This document shows positions 53,632 through 63,484 of a stretch of 64,000 nucleotides of DNA, piece by piece. The notes below the pieces were generated by a model. That model saw only the letters and a list, made by a program, of their open reading frames with translations. It ran no database searches and was not told the origin of the DNA. Each line of letters opens with the position of its first letter. Positions within the stretch are counted from its first letter, which is position 1. This DNA is from an uncultured Opitutales bacterium. GTDB taxonomy: Bacteria > Verrucomicrobiota > Verrucomicrobiia > Opitutales > Intestinicryptomonadaceae. The translations under genes were made by a program, and so were the position numbers. Where the stretch lies: positions 4,428-68,427 of the forward strand of contig URGP01000012.1 in assembly GCA_900547395.1 (NCBI GenBank). The letters are read 5' to 3'.

Positions 53632-55035
53632 ATGAAAGATTTTAAAATCGCAGATGAAATGAAGTATTCAGGCATTTCAAGGCGCAAATTCTTAAAAATG
53701 ATGTCGGCGGCGGGGCTTGGAACAATGGCTTTCGGCGCAAGCGGATGTTCGTCAAGCAGCGCAAGCGGCAAAATCGTGATTATAGGCGGCGGGGCTGCGG
53801 GCATCAGCATGGCGGCGCGCTTAAAGAGGCTCCTTTCAAATCCGAACATCACAATCATTGATCCGAGCGATTTACACTACTATCAGCCGGGATTTACCCT
53901 CATTGCTTCGGGTGTGTATTCTCCCGACGAAGTTTACAAAAAGCAGTCGGACTGTATGCCAAGCGGCGTCAAGTGGGTTAAAGACAGCGTCGTCGGTGTA
54001 GATCCGGACAAAAACAAGGTCATGACCTTGAAAAACGGCGTTATAGACTACGACTTTCTTGTATTGGCTCCCGGTTTGCAGATAAATTGGGACGGAGTTG
54101 AAGGCATAACCCGCGAAACTTTGGGGCAGGGCGACGCCTATTGCATATACGACCATCAGGGTGCAATCCGCACATGGCAGGGAATGCAGAAATTCGTCGA
54201 AAAAGGCGGAAGAGGCATTTATACCGATACCTACACAAAGCACAAATGCGGCGGAGCTCCCAAGAAAGTATGTCTGCTTTCCGAACACCTCGCTCGCAAA
54301 AAGGGAACGCGCAAAAATTTGAAGCTCGATTTCTTCACCGCAAGCAAAGTTCTTTACGATGTTCCTTACTTTACGCCGAGGCTTTTGGAAATATACAAGG
54401 AGCGCGGTGTTTCGATTTCAACGAGAGTCCGCGTGAAGGGCGTTGATACCTCCGCAAAGAAAGTCCACATGGAAAAAATCGTCGTCTCTTCCGAAAAGCA
54501 GAAAGACGCAAACGGTGTTGAAAAAGTCGTCGAAAAAAGAACCTACGAACCGTTTGTGGAAGATTACGACTTCTTGCATTTTCTGCCACCGATGACAGCT
54601 CCCGATTTCGTTAAGCAGTCTGGGTTAAGCTGGACGGAAGGCAAACTCGCTCCCGAAGGCTGGGCGGCGACAAACAAGGAAACGCTTGTCCACAATAAGT
54701 ATAAAAATATTATGGTTGTGGGCGACGTTGCTGGAATTCCGACATCAAAAACGTCGGCTGCCATTCGCAAACAGGCTCCCGTTGCGGCAAAAAATTTGGT
54801 TGCTATAATGGAAGGCAAAGAGCCTGTCGAAAAATACAACGGATACGCCGCATGCCCGATTGTGACCGAATACGGCAAGCTCATAATGTGCGAATTCGAC
54901 TACGACAAAAAAGAGCAAATATCCTTCCCGTTAAATCTCTGGGATATGTCGAAAGAGCAGGCGGTTGGCTGGTACTTGAAAGTGTATATGCTAAAACCGC
55001 TCTACTTCTACGGAATGCTAAACGGCTTGGTGTAA
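53632..55035 (+). CDS. Sulfide:quinone oxidoreductase-like flavoprotein, Tat-exported
   Basis: 467 residues. Residues 18-30 contain a twin-arginine motif (SRRKFLKM), followed by a hydrophobic core and 'GASGCSS', which may be a lipobox-like lipidation site. After it come the FAD-binding 'IVIIGGGAAGISMAARLKRL', 'DLHYYQPGFTLIASGVY' and 'KHKCGGAPKKVCLLSEH', with the cysteine typical of SQR. A second dinucleotide motif and 'VVGDVAGIPTSKTSAAIRKQ' follow. SQRs oxidise sulfide to polysulfide and pass electrons to quinone. The Tat signal puts this one outside the cytoplasm. Confidence 0.88.
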   Translation: MKDFKIADEMKYSGISRRKFLKMMSAAGLGTMAFGASGCSSSSASGKIVIIGGGAAGISMAARLKRLLSNPNITIIDPSDLHYYQPGFTLIASGVYSPDEVYKKQSDCMPSGVKWVKDSVVGVDPDKNKVMTLKNGVIDYDFLVLAPGLQINWDGVEGITRETLGQGDAYCIYDHQGAIRTWQGMQKFVEKGGRGIYTDTYTKHKCGGAPKKVCLLSEHLARKKGTRKNLKLDFFTASKVLYDVPYFTPRLLEIYKERGVSISTRVRVKGVDTSAKKVHMEKIVVSSEKQKDANGVEKVVEKRTYEPFVEDYDFLHFLPPMTAPDFVKQSGLSWTEGKLAPEGWAATNKETLVHNKYKNIMVVGDVAGIPTSKTSAAIRKQAPVAAKNLVAIMEGKEPVEKYNGYAACPIVTEYGKLIMCEFDYDKKEQISFPLNLWDMSKEQAVGWYLKVYMLKPLYFYGMLNGLV

Positions 55036-55044
55036 AATTCAAAA

Positions 55045-55072
55045 AGCCCCGACAAAACTTCGGGGCTTTTTT
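55045..55072 (+). terminator. Terminator after the sqr-type gene
   Basis: An 8-bp stem AGCCCCGA/TCGGGGCT (55045-55052 with 55060-55067) and T run to 55072. Confidence 0.88.
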
Positions 55073-55122
55073 ACGGCAAAATTGTATTGAAAACGTTCGT
55101 TTTTTTTTACATAAATAAATTT

Positions 55123-57351
55123 ATGGAAAAAGAAGATAAAACGGGAAACCTCAATCGGAATTTCGAGTGTAAAAAAAACGAACGTTTATTTACATTTGGC
55201 GGGAAAAATGTAAAATTAGATTTATCTGATAATGAAAAGCGCGATATTATCAGCTTAATTGAACAGGGGAAACCTCTTCCTGATAAATATAGATTTCTTC
55301 TTTTTGGGGATAAACGCGAGGTTGAGCTTGTTTGGAATGGCAAAAAACGCGAGGTTTGCGATATAGTATTGCCTTTTCAAACGATAGAACAAGTTGATGA
55401 ACCGCGTTCAGAACGTTATGCAGATAAAGAATCGCAAATGGAATTGTTTGATGCACGCGGGCGTCAGAAATCTGGTTGGACAAATAAACTTATTTGGGGC
55501 GATAATAAATTGATTTTGTCTTCGCTTTCAAACGGAGCTATGCGTGAAGAAATAGAAAAGAATGGTGGAATAAAACTTATTTATATCGATCCACCATTTG
55601 ATGTAGGTGCCGACTTCACAACCGACATTACTTTTGGTGATGAAGAAAAATCTTTTACCAAAGAGCCGACAATTATTGAAGAAATAGCCTATCGCGACAC
55701 ATGGGGTAAAGGTGCTGACAGTTTTATTTCCATGATATACGAACGCCTTGTCCTTATGCGAGATTTACTCGCCGATGACGGGAGTATTTATGTCCACTGC
55801 GACTGGAGATTAAGTGGTTCTTTAAGAATATTATTAGATGAAATTTTTGGAAAAGATAGTTTAATTAATGAAATTATTTGGAATAAAGGATTTAGAGGAA
55901 CTGAGTCTAAAAAAATATTTCAACATTCCCACGATACAATTTTAATGTATTCTAAAAAATCTAGCTATATTTGGAATCAACAAGGACAACCGTACAAAGA
56001 TTTAAATATGTCGAGATATAATAAAATAGATGAAAATGGAAATAGATATGCATTAATAAAAAGACAAAGAACTAATGGTGAAATATATTATGGCAAAACT
56101 TATCCTAATGAAGTAGGTAAAAAGATAAATGATGTTATTTCTCATGTTCCAACAATGGCATCAACAAATTCAGAACGTATAGGATATGAAACTCAAAAAC
56201 CAGAAGCTTTATTGGAAATATTTGTTAAGACTTCATCAAACGAAGGCGATATTGTTGCAGATTTTTTTGCGGGTTCAGGGACAACATTGGCAGTTGCAGA
56301 AAAACTCAACCGCAAATGGATTGGCTCAGACTTGGGTAAATTTGCAATTCATACAACTCGTAAGCGTATGATAGGTATTCAGCGTCAGCTGAAGTCGGAA
56401 AACAAGCCTTATCGTGCGTTTGAAATTCTTAATCTCGGCAAATATGAACGAGCACATTACATTGGTATCAATCAGGACTTGCGCTCAGAAGCTCGGAAAA
56501 AGCAAATCGAAAAAAAAGAAAAAGATTTTGTAGATTTAATCTTAAAGGCTTACAAAGCTCAAAAGGTCGAAGGCTTCAATAATTTCTTGGGTAAGAAAGC
56601 AGATAGGCTTGTTGCAATTGGTCCGATAAACTTGCCCGTAACAAGGCTCTATGTAGAGGAACTCCTTTTAGAATGTCGCACAAAACATATAGGCAGGGTT
56701 GATATTCTGGCTTTTGAATTTGAAATGGGATTATTTCCGACTATTCAGGAAGAAGCAAAAAACAAGGGTATTGACATAAAAATGAAATATATTCCGCGCG
56801 AAGTTTTTGACAAGCGTGCAATAGAAAAAGACCAAGTAAAATTCTATGATGTTTCTTTTATTGAGCTGAAACCTCACTTTAAAAAAGGCGCATTTCAAAT
56901 TGAACTCGAAGACTTTTCGGTATTTTACACCCAAGATGATTTAGAAGCATCAAAAGAATCCTTGGGAAAAGGTAAGACAAAAGTCATCGTTGATAGCGGA
57001 AAAATTTATTCCATATTAAAAGACAAAAACGGAGTTGTTCAACCGCCTGTTTTGCTTACCAAAAAATGGACGGATTGGATTGATTACTGGAGCATCGACT
57101 TTGACTACCAAAGTAAAAAGGAAGTCATTAAAGTTTTAGATCCGGCAACCGGAGAAGAATCAACGCAATGGACGGGCGATTATATTTTTGAAAATGAATG
57201 GCAGAGTTTTAGAACTAAGAAAGACAGAACTCTCGAACTTAAAACTCCGTGGCATGAATGCAAAGTTGGGAGAAGAAAAGTTGCCGTAAAGGTCATCGAT
57301 ATATTCGGCAACGACACAATGAAAGTAATTGATATAAATGTAGAGGATTAG
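55123..57351 (+). CDS. Type III restriction-modification methyltransferase (Mod)
   Basis: About 742 residues. A beta-class N6-adenine methyltransferase in which motif IV comes before motif I: 'LIYIDPPFDVG' at about 156 and 'ADFFAGSGTTLAVAEKL' at about 388. Type III Mod subunits also supply target recognition for the Res partner. The frame opens at 55087. The ATG at 55123 is the better start. Codon use is visibly more AT-rich than in the neighbours, a sign of recent acquisition. Res starts four bases after the stop. Confidence 0.93.
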   Translation: MEKEDKTGNLNRNFECKKNERLFTFGGKNVKLDLSDNEKRDIISLIEQGKPLPDKYRFLLFGDKREVELVWNGKKREVCDIVLPFQTIEQVDEPRSERYADKESQMELFDARGRQKSGWTNKLIWGDNKLILSSLSNGAMREEIEKNGGIKLIYIDPPFDVGADFTTDITFGDEEKSFTKEPTIIEEIAYRDTWGKGADSFISMIYERLVLMRDLLADDGSIYVHCDWRLSGSLRILLDEIFGKDSLINEIIWNKGFRGTESKKIFQHSHDTILMYSKKSSYIWNQQGQPYKDLNMSRYNKIDENGNRYALIKRQRTNGEIYYGKTYPNEVGKKINDVISHVPTMASTNSERIGYETQKPEALLEIFVKTSSNEGDIVADFFAGSGTTLAVAEKLNRKWIGSDLGKFAIHTTRKRMIGIQRQLKSENKPYRAFEILNLGKYERAHYIGINQDLRSEARKKQIEKKEKDFVDLILKAYKAQKVEGFNNFLGKKADRLVAIGPINLPVTRLYVEELLLECRTKHIGRVDILAFEFEMGLFPTIQEEAKNKGIDIKMKYIPREVFDKRAIEKDQVKFYDVSFIELKPHFKKGAFQIELEDFSVFYTQDDLEASKESLGKGKTKVIVDSGKIYSILKDKNGVVQPPVLLTKKWTDWIDYWSIDFDYQSKKEVIKVLDPATGEESTQWTGDYIFENEWQSFRTKKDRTLELKTPWHECKVGRRKVAVKVIDIFGNDTMKVIDINVED

Positions 57352-57355
57352 AGCT

Positions 57356-60061
57356 ATGCCACTTAATATAACGTTTTCAACCAATCCTTACGATATTCTT
57401 TCTGCCGATGACAGATGGTATCCAGATTCAGACCAAGAAAAACTTTTTAAAGCTGAAAAATTCCGCTTTCTTCCGCCATTAGTTTATAAAATTAGACAAG
57501 AAGTTGCCCAGTGGCGAGAAAATGGCTACAAAGGTGCAAGTAAAACATCGCAAGCCCTTTTGCATTATTGGTTCGGCAGGCACGACAAACGCAGAAAAGA
57601 TAGAGGCGAAGAATATCCAACTGAATTTTGCTATTACTTTGCCCAACGCGAGGCAGTTGAAAGTGTAATTTATCTGTACGAAGTTAAAAAAGTTCAGGAC
57701 AAATACGACCTAATGAAGTTTGACTCAACAGGTCTTGTTTCGGGTGCAATGTTTGCAGAGCAGTGGCTGCGCTTTGTTTTAAAACTTGCAACAGGGGCAG
57801 GAAAAACAAAGGTAATTAGTTTGATTATTGCGTGGAGCTACTTCCATAAAACATACGAAGAAGATTCAACTCTTTCTAGAAATGTACTTTTAATTGCACC
57901 AAACATTATTGTTCTCGATAGATTGCGCAATGATTTTGATGGGCTGAGGATTTTTCGCGAAGACCCAATTATTCCAGAAAATGGAGAATACGACAGGCAA
58001 TGGCGTTCTGACTTCAATATGGTTTTACATATTCAAGATGAAGTTGCGGTTTCGAGAAATACTGGAAATTTATTTCTTACAAACATACATCGCGTTTATG
58101 AAGGTAATGATGCAATACCAAGTTTTGAAGATATAGACACAGCCGATTATTTCTTAGGCAAACGCGGAGTTTCTAATACTACAGATTCCGTTTTAGACCT
58201 TAATGAGATTCTCAAAGATATAGATGAACTTATCGTTATAAATGACGAAGCACATCATGTTCACGATGAGAATATGGCTTGGTTTAAGTCGATAGAAAAC
58301 ATCCACAACAGACTTTGCCAAAAAGATAAAAAACTGTCTTTACAAATTGATCTTACTGCAACGCCACGCCATGATAACGGCAGTATATTTGTCCAAACTA
58401 TTTGCGATTATCCCCTCGCTGAAGCAATCTGGCAAGATGTTGTAAAACACCCTGTAATGCCCGATGATGCAAGCAGAGCTAAGCTTCAAGAAAAACAAAC
58501 AATAAAATATGCCGAGCGTTATTCTGATTACATTCAACTCGGTATCGAAGAATGGCGTAAGTCGTACAAAATAAATGAACAGGTTGGAAAGAAATCTATC
58601 ATTTTCATAATGACTGATGACACAAAAGCTTGTGATGATGTCGCAAGATACTTAGAAGACAATTATCCTGATTTAAGAGGAAAAGTTCTTACGATTCATA
58701 CAAACAAAAACGGTGAAATCTCAGAAAACGATTCTAAGAAAAATAAAGAAGAATTAGATTTACTTAGAAAACAAGCTAACGAAATCGATTCTTGGGAAAA
58801 TCCGTATGTCGCAGTTGTTTCTGTAATGATGCTTAAAGAAGGTTGGGACGTGAAAAATGTTACAACAATTGTTGGATTACGTTCCTTCGGTTCTAAAAAT
58901 AAAATTCTACCTGAACAAGCATTGGGGCGTGGATTGCGAAAAATGCATAGAGATCGTAGAATGCGTGAATCTGTTAGTGTTGTAGGAACTGACGCTTTTT
59001 TAGACTTCGTAAAATCTATAAACAATGACGGTGGCTCTTTGGAAGTCGGTTCAATGGGCGGTGGTGGAAAAGGTGGAAATACATCTATCGTCATTGAAAT
59101 CGATAAAGAAAATAAGAAAAAAGATATCAAAAAATTAGATATCGATATCCCTGTGATGACGCCAAAGATTTATCGAGAATATAAAAATTTAGAAGAACTT
59201 AACCCTGTGAATTTTGGAACTTCCAAAATTTCTTATCGAGAATATACAGAAGAAGAAATTAGAGAAATTGTTTTTGAAGATATTGTTCAAAACGATATTG
59301 ACCACAAAACTATTTTATCGAGCCTTGTAATTTCAGACTTTAGAGATGCGATTGCTTTCTTCGCTCGTGCTATAATGAAGGATTTACGCTTATTTGGCGG
59401 ATACGATATTCTTTATGGAAAAGTAAAAGTATTTGTAAGAGATTTTCTTTTCGATAGAGAAATAGACGTCAATTCCCCAAATACATTAAGAAATCTTTCA
59501 GAATTGGAAGTTAGAAAAACGATAATTTCAGCCTTTAAAGAACAGATAAATAATCTTACAATTCGTGATAAAGGAACAACAGAAATTAGAGACAGTATTA
59601 AAATTTCTAGAGTGCGTCCATTTATTGTGAAGGATCAGCCTTATTTAATCCCAACAAAGAGTGCGTTTAACAAGATTATTGGAGATAGTCAGTTTGAACT
59701 TGAATTTGCCGGATTATTAGAACTTTGCCTAGATGTTGTTTCGTATGCAAAGAACTATATGGCTGTAAATTTCAAATTGGATTACGTCAATGCAGATGGC
59801 GATATTTCACATTATATTCCAGACTTCTTTGTGAAATTGACAAATGGAAAAACATATGTTGTGGAAACGAAAGGAAATCCCGATTTAGATGTCCCATTAA
59901 AAATGGCTCGTTTAATTGAATGGATAAAAGATATAAACAATCTAAACAAAAAAGAAATTTTTGATTATTTATATGTTCCACAAGACGAATTTGATTTATA
60001 TGCAAAGAATGTAAAAACTTTCAACGATATGGTTAGAATTTTTCGACAATACAAAAGTTAA
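57356..60061 (+). CDS. Type III restriction enzyme subunit (Res)
   Basis: 901 residues. An SF2 helicase core with Walker A 'LATGAGKTKVISLI', DEAH box 'INDEAHHVHD', 'TATPRH' and, in the second domain, 'LPEQALGRGLRKMHRD', followed near the C-terminus by a PD-(D/E)xK nuclease: 'HYIPDFFVKLTNG' and 'YVVETKGNPDLD'. The key residues of both are present, so an active enzyme is expected. The stop overlaps the convergent porin gene by four bases with no terminator between them. Confidence 0.95.
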   Translation: MPLNITFSTNPYDILSADDRWYPDSDQEKLFKAEKFRFLPPLVYKIRQEVAQWRENGYKGASKTSQALLHYWFGRHDKRRKDRGEEYPTEFCYYFAQREAVESVIYLYEVKKVQDKYDLMKFDSTGLVSGAMFAEQWLRFVLKLATGAGKTKVISLIIAWSYFHKTYEEDSTLSRNVLLIAPNIIVLDRLRNDFDGLRIFREDPIIPENGEYDRQWRSDFNMVLHIQDEVAVSRNTGNLFLTNIHRVYEGNDAIPSFEDIDTADYFLGKRGVSNTTDSVLDLNEILKDIDELIVINDEAHHVHDENMAWFKSIENIHNRLCQKDKKLSLQIDLTATPRHDNGSIFVQTICDYPLAEAIWQDVVKHPVMPDDASRAKLQEKQTIKYAERYSDYIQLGIEEWRKSYKINEQVGKKSIIFIMTDDTKACDDVARYLEDNYPDLRGKVLTIHTNKNGEISENDSKKNKEELDLLRKQANEIDSWENPYVAVVSVMMLKEGWDVKNVTTIVGLRSFGSKNKILPEQALGRGLRKMHRDRRMRESVSVVGTDAFLDFVKSINNDGGSLEVGSMGGGGKGGNTSIVIEIDKENKKKDIKKLDIDIPVMTPKIYREYKNLEELNPVNFGTSKISYREYTEEEIREIVFEDIVQNDIDHKTILSSLVISDFRDAIAFFARAIMKDLRLFGGYDILYGKVKVFVRDFLFDREIDVNSPNTLRNLSELEVRKTIISAFKEQINNLTIRDKGTTEIRDSIKISRVRPFIVKDQPYLIPTKSAFNKIIGDSQFELEFAGLLELCLDVVSYAKNYMAVNFKLDYVNADGDISHYIPDFFVKLTNGKTYVVETKGNPDLDVPLKMARLIEWIKDINNLNKKEIFDYLYVPQDEFDLYAKNVKTFNDMVRIFRQYKS

Positions 60062-61371
60062 AACCTCAGCTGGATTTGCGTTCGGAATATGTGCATGTTA
60101 GTTTCGATATCTCCGAAAAACCGCGAGTTGACGGGATGGTCGAAGATTGCGTATTCGTAGCCCGCAAAGAACTTGAAGTTATGGTCGCGTATGTACCAGC
60201 AAAGCCCGCCGTATATCGTCGTTGCGCGGTCAAAGTAGATGTCGAATGGTCGGGGATGCGAGCTTGATTTCGCTCCCGTAAGGACGTCTTTGGGCAATAT
60301 CCCTTTGCCGTCGGTAAAAATTTGGCTAAGCCTTCCCACGAGGCTGAGCCTTCCGTATTTATTAAAATCAAGGATAAAATATTCCGCATTAAAATTGTAT
60401 CCGACGGGCGTCGCGTAGCCGTTTCTGTCGAGAGAACCGTATTCAATGTTTGAAATTACGGATTCCAACCACATCGTTAAATCGTCTTTGTATTTTAGCT
60501 CCACAAAGGGATTTACTTGGAAAATCGAGCCGTATTTGTCGTTTGAAACGATAAATGCCTGGTTGCCGAACCCTGTCTTTGCTCCAAATGTTATTTTGAA
60601 GTCTTTGCAAAGTTTTTTCGAATAGAAAAATGCCGCCCATAAATTTACATTGTTTGCGCTTACAGGATTGGATTCTTTTCCCGACAAATGCGAGTGCAGC
60701 ATTATGGTGTTATTCATCGAATTTGTCAGGGCAAGGTGGTATTTAAAGCCGTCAAAACCGCGCACTTCGCCGTCCCAAAACAGCCCCGTGTAGCGCATGC
60801 CCATGCCGATTCTGCTGTTGTTTTGGGCGTAGAAAAAATATCTGGAAACGATTGAAGTGTCGATTGTGGGAATTTTGAAAGCGCCTATGATTTCTTCATA
60901 GCCCATTTGCACCTTTTTAAACCCGATGTTCAATGTCCCGCTTGTGAAATCAAAATCGAGCTTCTTGGCAACGTAGCAGTTCAAAAGGTAGTCAGAACCA
61001 CTTGTGTTTCTTCTGCAAAAGTCGAGGTCTATGGCGGCTTTCCAGTTGTCGGGAATTTCGGCGAGAAAGCCCATGTAGGCTCTTCGCAGTATAAATCCGC
61101 CCCAGTCTTCGCCACTTTCATGGGTGGTTTCGCTATACATGTAGTTCGACATTACTTGGGCGAACCCCCATACTTTTGTCTTTATTGCGCCGTCTTTTTG
61201 CGGGAAGACCAAAGCCAAATCCCTTGCAATCTTTGAAGCTTCGTCTTTTGATATGATGTTCTTGCCGCAAAGATCGTCTATCATGCGCTTGTCTTGCGAA
61301 AAAGCCACTTGCATTGACGCCAAAGCCGCAATAGCGAGCGTTAAAAACTTTATGGCTTTTGCAATATTCAT
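60058..61371 (-). CDS. Phosphate-selective-porin-like outer-membrane protein
   Basis: About 437 residues with a signal peptide (cleavage after AFS near 26) and a 16-strand-type barrel pattern ending in Phe ('IQLRF'). The 'GGFILRRAYMGFLAEIPDNW' and 'YVAKKLDFDFTSGTLNIGF' segments resemble OprP/OprO-type porins of the phosphate-selective family. The ATG at 61371 is used. The frame opens slightly upstream. Ion preference cannot be judged. It is the convergent neighbour of res. Confidence 0.8.
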   Translation of the reverse strand: MNIAKAIKFLTLAIAALASMQVAFSQDKRMIDDLCGKNIISKDEASKIARDLALVFPQKDGAIKTKVWGFAQVMSNYMYSETTHESGEDWGGFILRRAYMGFLAEIPDNWKAAIDLDFCRRNTSGSDYLLNCYVAKKLDFDFTSGTLNIGFKKVQMGYEEIIGAFKIPTIDTSIVSRYFFYAQNNSRIGMGMRYTGLFWDGEVRGFDGFKYHLALTNSMNNTIMLHSHLSGKESNPVSANNVNLWAAFFYSKKLCKDFKITFGAKTGFGNQAFIVSNDKYGSIFQVNPFVELKYKDDLTMWLESVISNIEYGSLDRNGYATPVGYNFNAEYFILDFNKYGRLSLVGRLSQIFTDGKGILPKDVLTGAKSSSHPRPFDIYFDRATTIYGGLCWYIRDHNFKFFAGYEYAIFDHPVNSRFFGDIETNMHIFRTQIQLRF

Positions 61372-61487
61372 AAATCCAAAATATGTTCGTTTATGAAAAT
61401 ATTTTTGCAAGCTTAATATGCCTTTTAACTAAAATCTGCTTGCAATATTCAATTTTTTTATGTCTGCTTTTTCGATTAAAAAATTAT

Positions 61488-61931
61488 ATGGAAATATTTG
61501 TAAGCAATTTGCCGCACTCCGCGGAATCTGGGGAAATCGAAACGCTGTTTGCCTCGTTTGGCAAAGTCGATAAAATAAAAATTTTGAAGGATAAATTTTC
61601 CGGAAAACCGCGCGGAATGGCGTTTGTTGCAATGTCCGAAGAATCCGACATAAAAAGCGCAATCGAGTCTTTAAATGGATTTATGATGCAGGGCAGGGCG
61701 ATAAAAGTCGAAAAAGCGCGCTCTCGCACTTTCAAAAGCGGCGGATTTAATGGATTCCGCCCAAAGACGTCTTTTGATTTCGACGCGGAAAGAAACGGCA
61801 AAAAACGATTCTTCAAAAATTCTCCAAAGAGCAATGGCTTTTTCAAGGACAGTCAAAAAAAGTTCCCTAAGGACGGCAAAAATTTTTCAAAAGACCGCCC
61901 AAGCTTTTCCAAGCGCAAATTTGGCGAATAA
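61488..61931 (+). CDS. RRM RNA-binding protein
   Basis: 147 residues: one RRM at 1-80 with RNP2 'IFVSNL' and RNP1 'KPRGMAFVAM', then a basic Lys/Phe/Ser/Arg-rich, probably disordered tail. Small RRM proteins of this form occur in cyanobacteria and the PVC group, often as cold- or stress-induced RNA chaperones. The ATG at 61488 starts at the domain. The frame upstream (61383) overlaps the porin leader. Confidence 0.92.
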   Translation: MEIFVSNLPHSAESGEIETLFASFGKVDKIKILKDKFSGKPRGMAFVAMSEESDIKSAIESLNGFMMQGRAIKVEKARSRTFKSGGFNGFRPKTSFDFDAERNGKKRFFKNSPKSNGFFKDSQKKFPKDGKNFSKDRPSFSKRKFGE

Positions 61932-61951
61932 AAACTTGCAGCCTGTCTTAA

Positions 61952-62179
61952 ATGCTACATAATTACGAATCAATTAAAAGATTGGTAATTATGACGCTTA
62001 TGGAATTTTTGGGGTCTTTGATATGCTTGGTTCTTTTGACCATGCCACTTTTCTTGGTTTCTTATGCTATTGGTTCGCACTATAAATTGACATTCTTTTC
62101 AAATAGAAATATGGCGATATTTTTTGCTGTATATTTTCTTTCTTTTTGTGCGTTTATAATATCAATTTATGCGAATTAG
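61952..62179 (+). CDS. Small membrane protein, two helices, unknown
   Basis: 75 residues with two membrane helices (about 18-41 and 54-73). No family recognised. An internal ATG at 61991 gives a 62-residue version beginning just before the first helix. It opens a run of four AT-rich membrane-protein genes, all on the plus strand. Confidence 0.5.
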   Translation: MLHNYESIKRLVIMTLMEFLGSLICLVLLTMPLFLVSYAIGSHYKLTFFSNRNMAIFFAVYFLSFCAFIISIYAN

Positions 62180-62195
62180 GGATGGAGTGTTTAAT

Positions 62196-62435
62196 ATGAC
62201 TGCGTTTGATGAATTGTTAATGGGGATAATCTCGTTTTTTTTATTATTAGATTTGATTTTCTTATATACCTTTCCCGTGTTTGCTGTGCTAACGATAATT
62301 GGCTTAATTAAAAAGTGGAGTTTCTATAATTTAAAGAATATTTTTATTATAATGTTTGCTTATATTATTGATTTAAGTATATACATATACTTGGATTATT
62401 GCTTTAGACAGTGTTTTTACGGAATTCAGTCATAA
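62196..62435 (+). CDS. Small membrane protein, two to three helices, unknown
   Basis: 79 residues from the ATG at 62196, preceded by GGAG at 62184-62187 at a proper distance. An upstream ATG at 62169 overlaps the previous gene. Mostly hydrophobic ('FFLLLDLIFLYTFPVFAVL'), with a few charges between helices. Not recognised. Confidence 0.5.
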   Translation: MTAFDELLMGIISFFLLLDLIFLYTFPVFAVLTIIGLIKKWSFYNLKNIFIIMFAYIIDLSIYIYLDYCFRQCFYGIQS

Positions 62436-62459
62436 TTGTAATTTGGAAAGGTTCATGAA

Positions 62460-62900
62460 ATGTCAAATAAATGGAAATTAACTTCTTATCTTGTGTTTAA
62501 CGGTAAAGGCAGAATGTGCCGTAGAGACTTTATAATGTTCAATACGATATTTTATGCCATAGGTGGAGTTGTTTGTGCAATTTATTTATTGGGCTTGCAT
62601 TTGATAGGCTTTTTTGAAATCGATCCCGAAACAAACCCAATGACGAATAGCCAAATGTTTGCCTTGGTTGGATTGGTATTTATAGTTTTGTTGCTTTATT
62701 TAGTCCCATTTCTTGCGATGGGTATATTTGCGTCAATTCGCCGTTTGCACGACATAAATTTGTCCGGTTGGTGGATTTTGCTTTTTATGCTGATTAGTTT
62801 GATATCTAGAGGGTTTGGCGGAACACTGTGCACGATATTTTTAATGGTTAAAAAGGGTAGTGTCGGAGAAAATAAATACGGTGTCGATCCATTGGAATGA
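62460..62900 (+). CDS. DUF805 family membrane protein
   Basis: 146 residues with three to four helices. 'YLVFNGKGRMCRRDFIMFN' and 'SIRRLHDINLSGWWILLFM' are the DUF805 (YhaH-like) signature. These inner-membrane proteins have no known activity. It is the recognisable member of the small-membrane-protein run. Confidence 0.92.
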   Translation: MSNKWKLTSYLVFNGKGRMCRRDFIMFNTIFYAIGGVVCAIYLLGLHLIGFFEIDPETNPMTNSQMFALVGLVFIVLLLYLVPFLAMGIFASIRRLHDINLSGWWILLFMLISLISRGFGGTLCTIFLMVKKGSVGENKYGVDPLE

Positions 62901-62931
62901 CAAAAATGCTACGAACCCGATTTAAACATTT

Positions 62932-63384
62932 ATGGATTTTGAAACACCTTTAAGAAACAATGTCCCGATAGGCTTTCATATTTTTTGCGCTCTTTTTCCT
63001 ATATTGCCTTGGCTTATTTTTGCCACTATAATTGAGGATTTTGAGGTAGATTTGTTCCTTGTGGTATTTGTGCCGTTTGCGTTTTTATTTTACGTGCTTG
63101 AATTTTATTTTCTAAAAATCCTTGGATTTTTCGGAGTGAGAGCATATTTCAGCTATCCGATTTTTCTTTTCTTAATTACAAGCTTCTTTTATTTTTTATG
63201 TTCTATAAATACGGGAGTTGAGAGCGAACAAAAAGAAAGCGAAATCAAATCGTTTTTCTCTATGATGTTTATATGTTTCTTTTTCCCGTCTTTAATGCCG
63301 TTTTTGGCAAAAGTCATGGCAGATGTTTATCATTTTGTTATGTTTAAATTTGAACAAAAAATCGAAGGAAAAACTATTAAATAA
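62932..63384 (+). CDS. Membrane protein, four helices, unknown
   Basis: 150 residues with four membrane helices separated by short loops and an acidic segment 'IEDFEVD' near 33-40. No family recognised. It is possibly linked to the DUF805 gene 31 bases upstream. The next 100 bases (63385-63484) show nothing. Confidence 0.5.
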   Translation: MDFETPLRNNVPIGFHIFCALFPILPWLIFATIIEDFEVDLFLVVFVPFAFLFYVLEFYFLKILGFFGVRAYFSYPIFLFLITSFFYFLCSINTGVESEQKESEIKSFFSMMFICFFFPSLMPFLAKVMADVYHFVMFKFEQKIEGKTIK

Positions 63385-63484
63385 AATTAAGTACTATCCA
63401 AGAAATTGCCAAATTTGATGTTGTGTTTCTATATCAAAAGAGACACCATAACAACGATTACCTTGAAACTATTTTTGTCTGATT

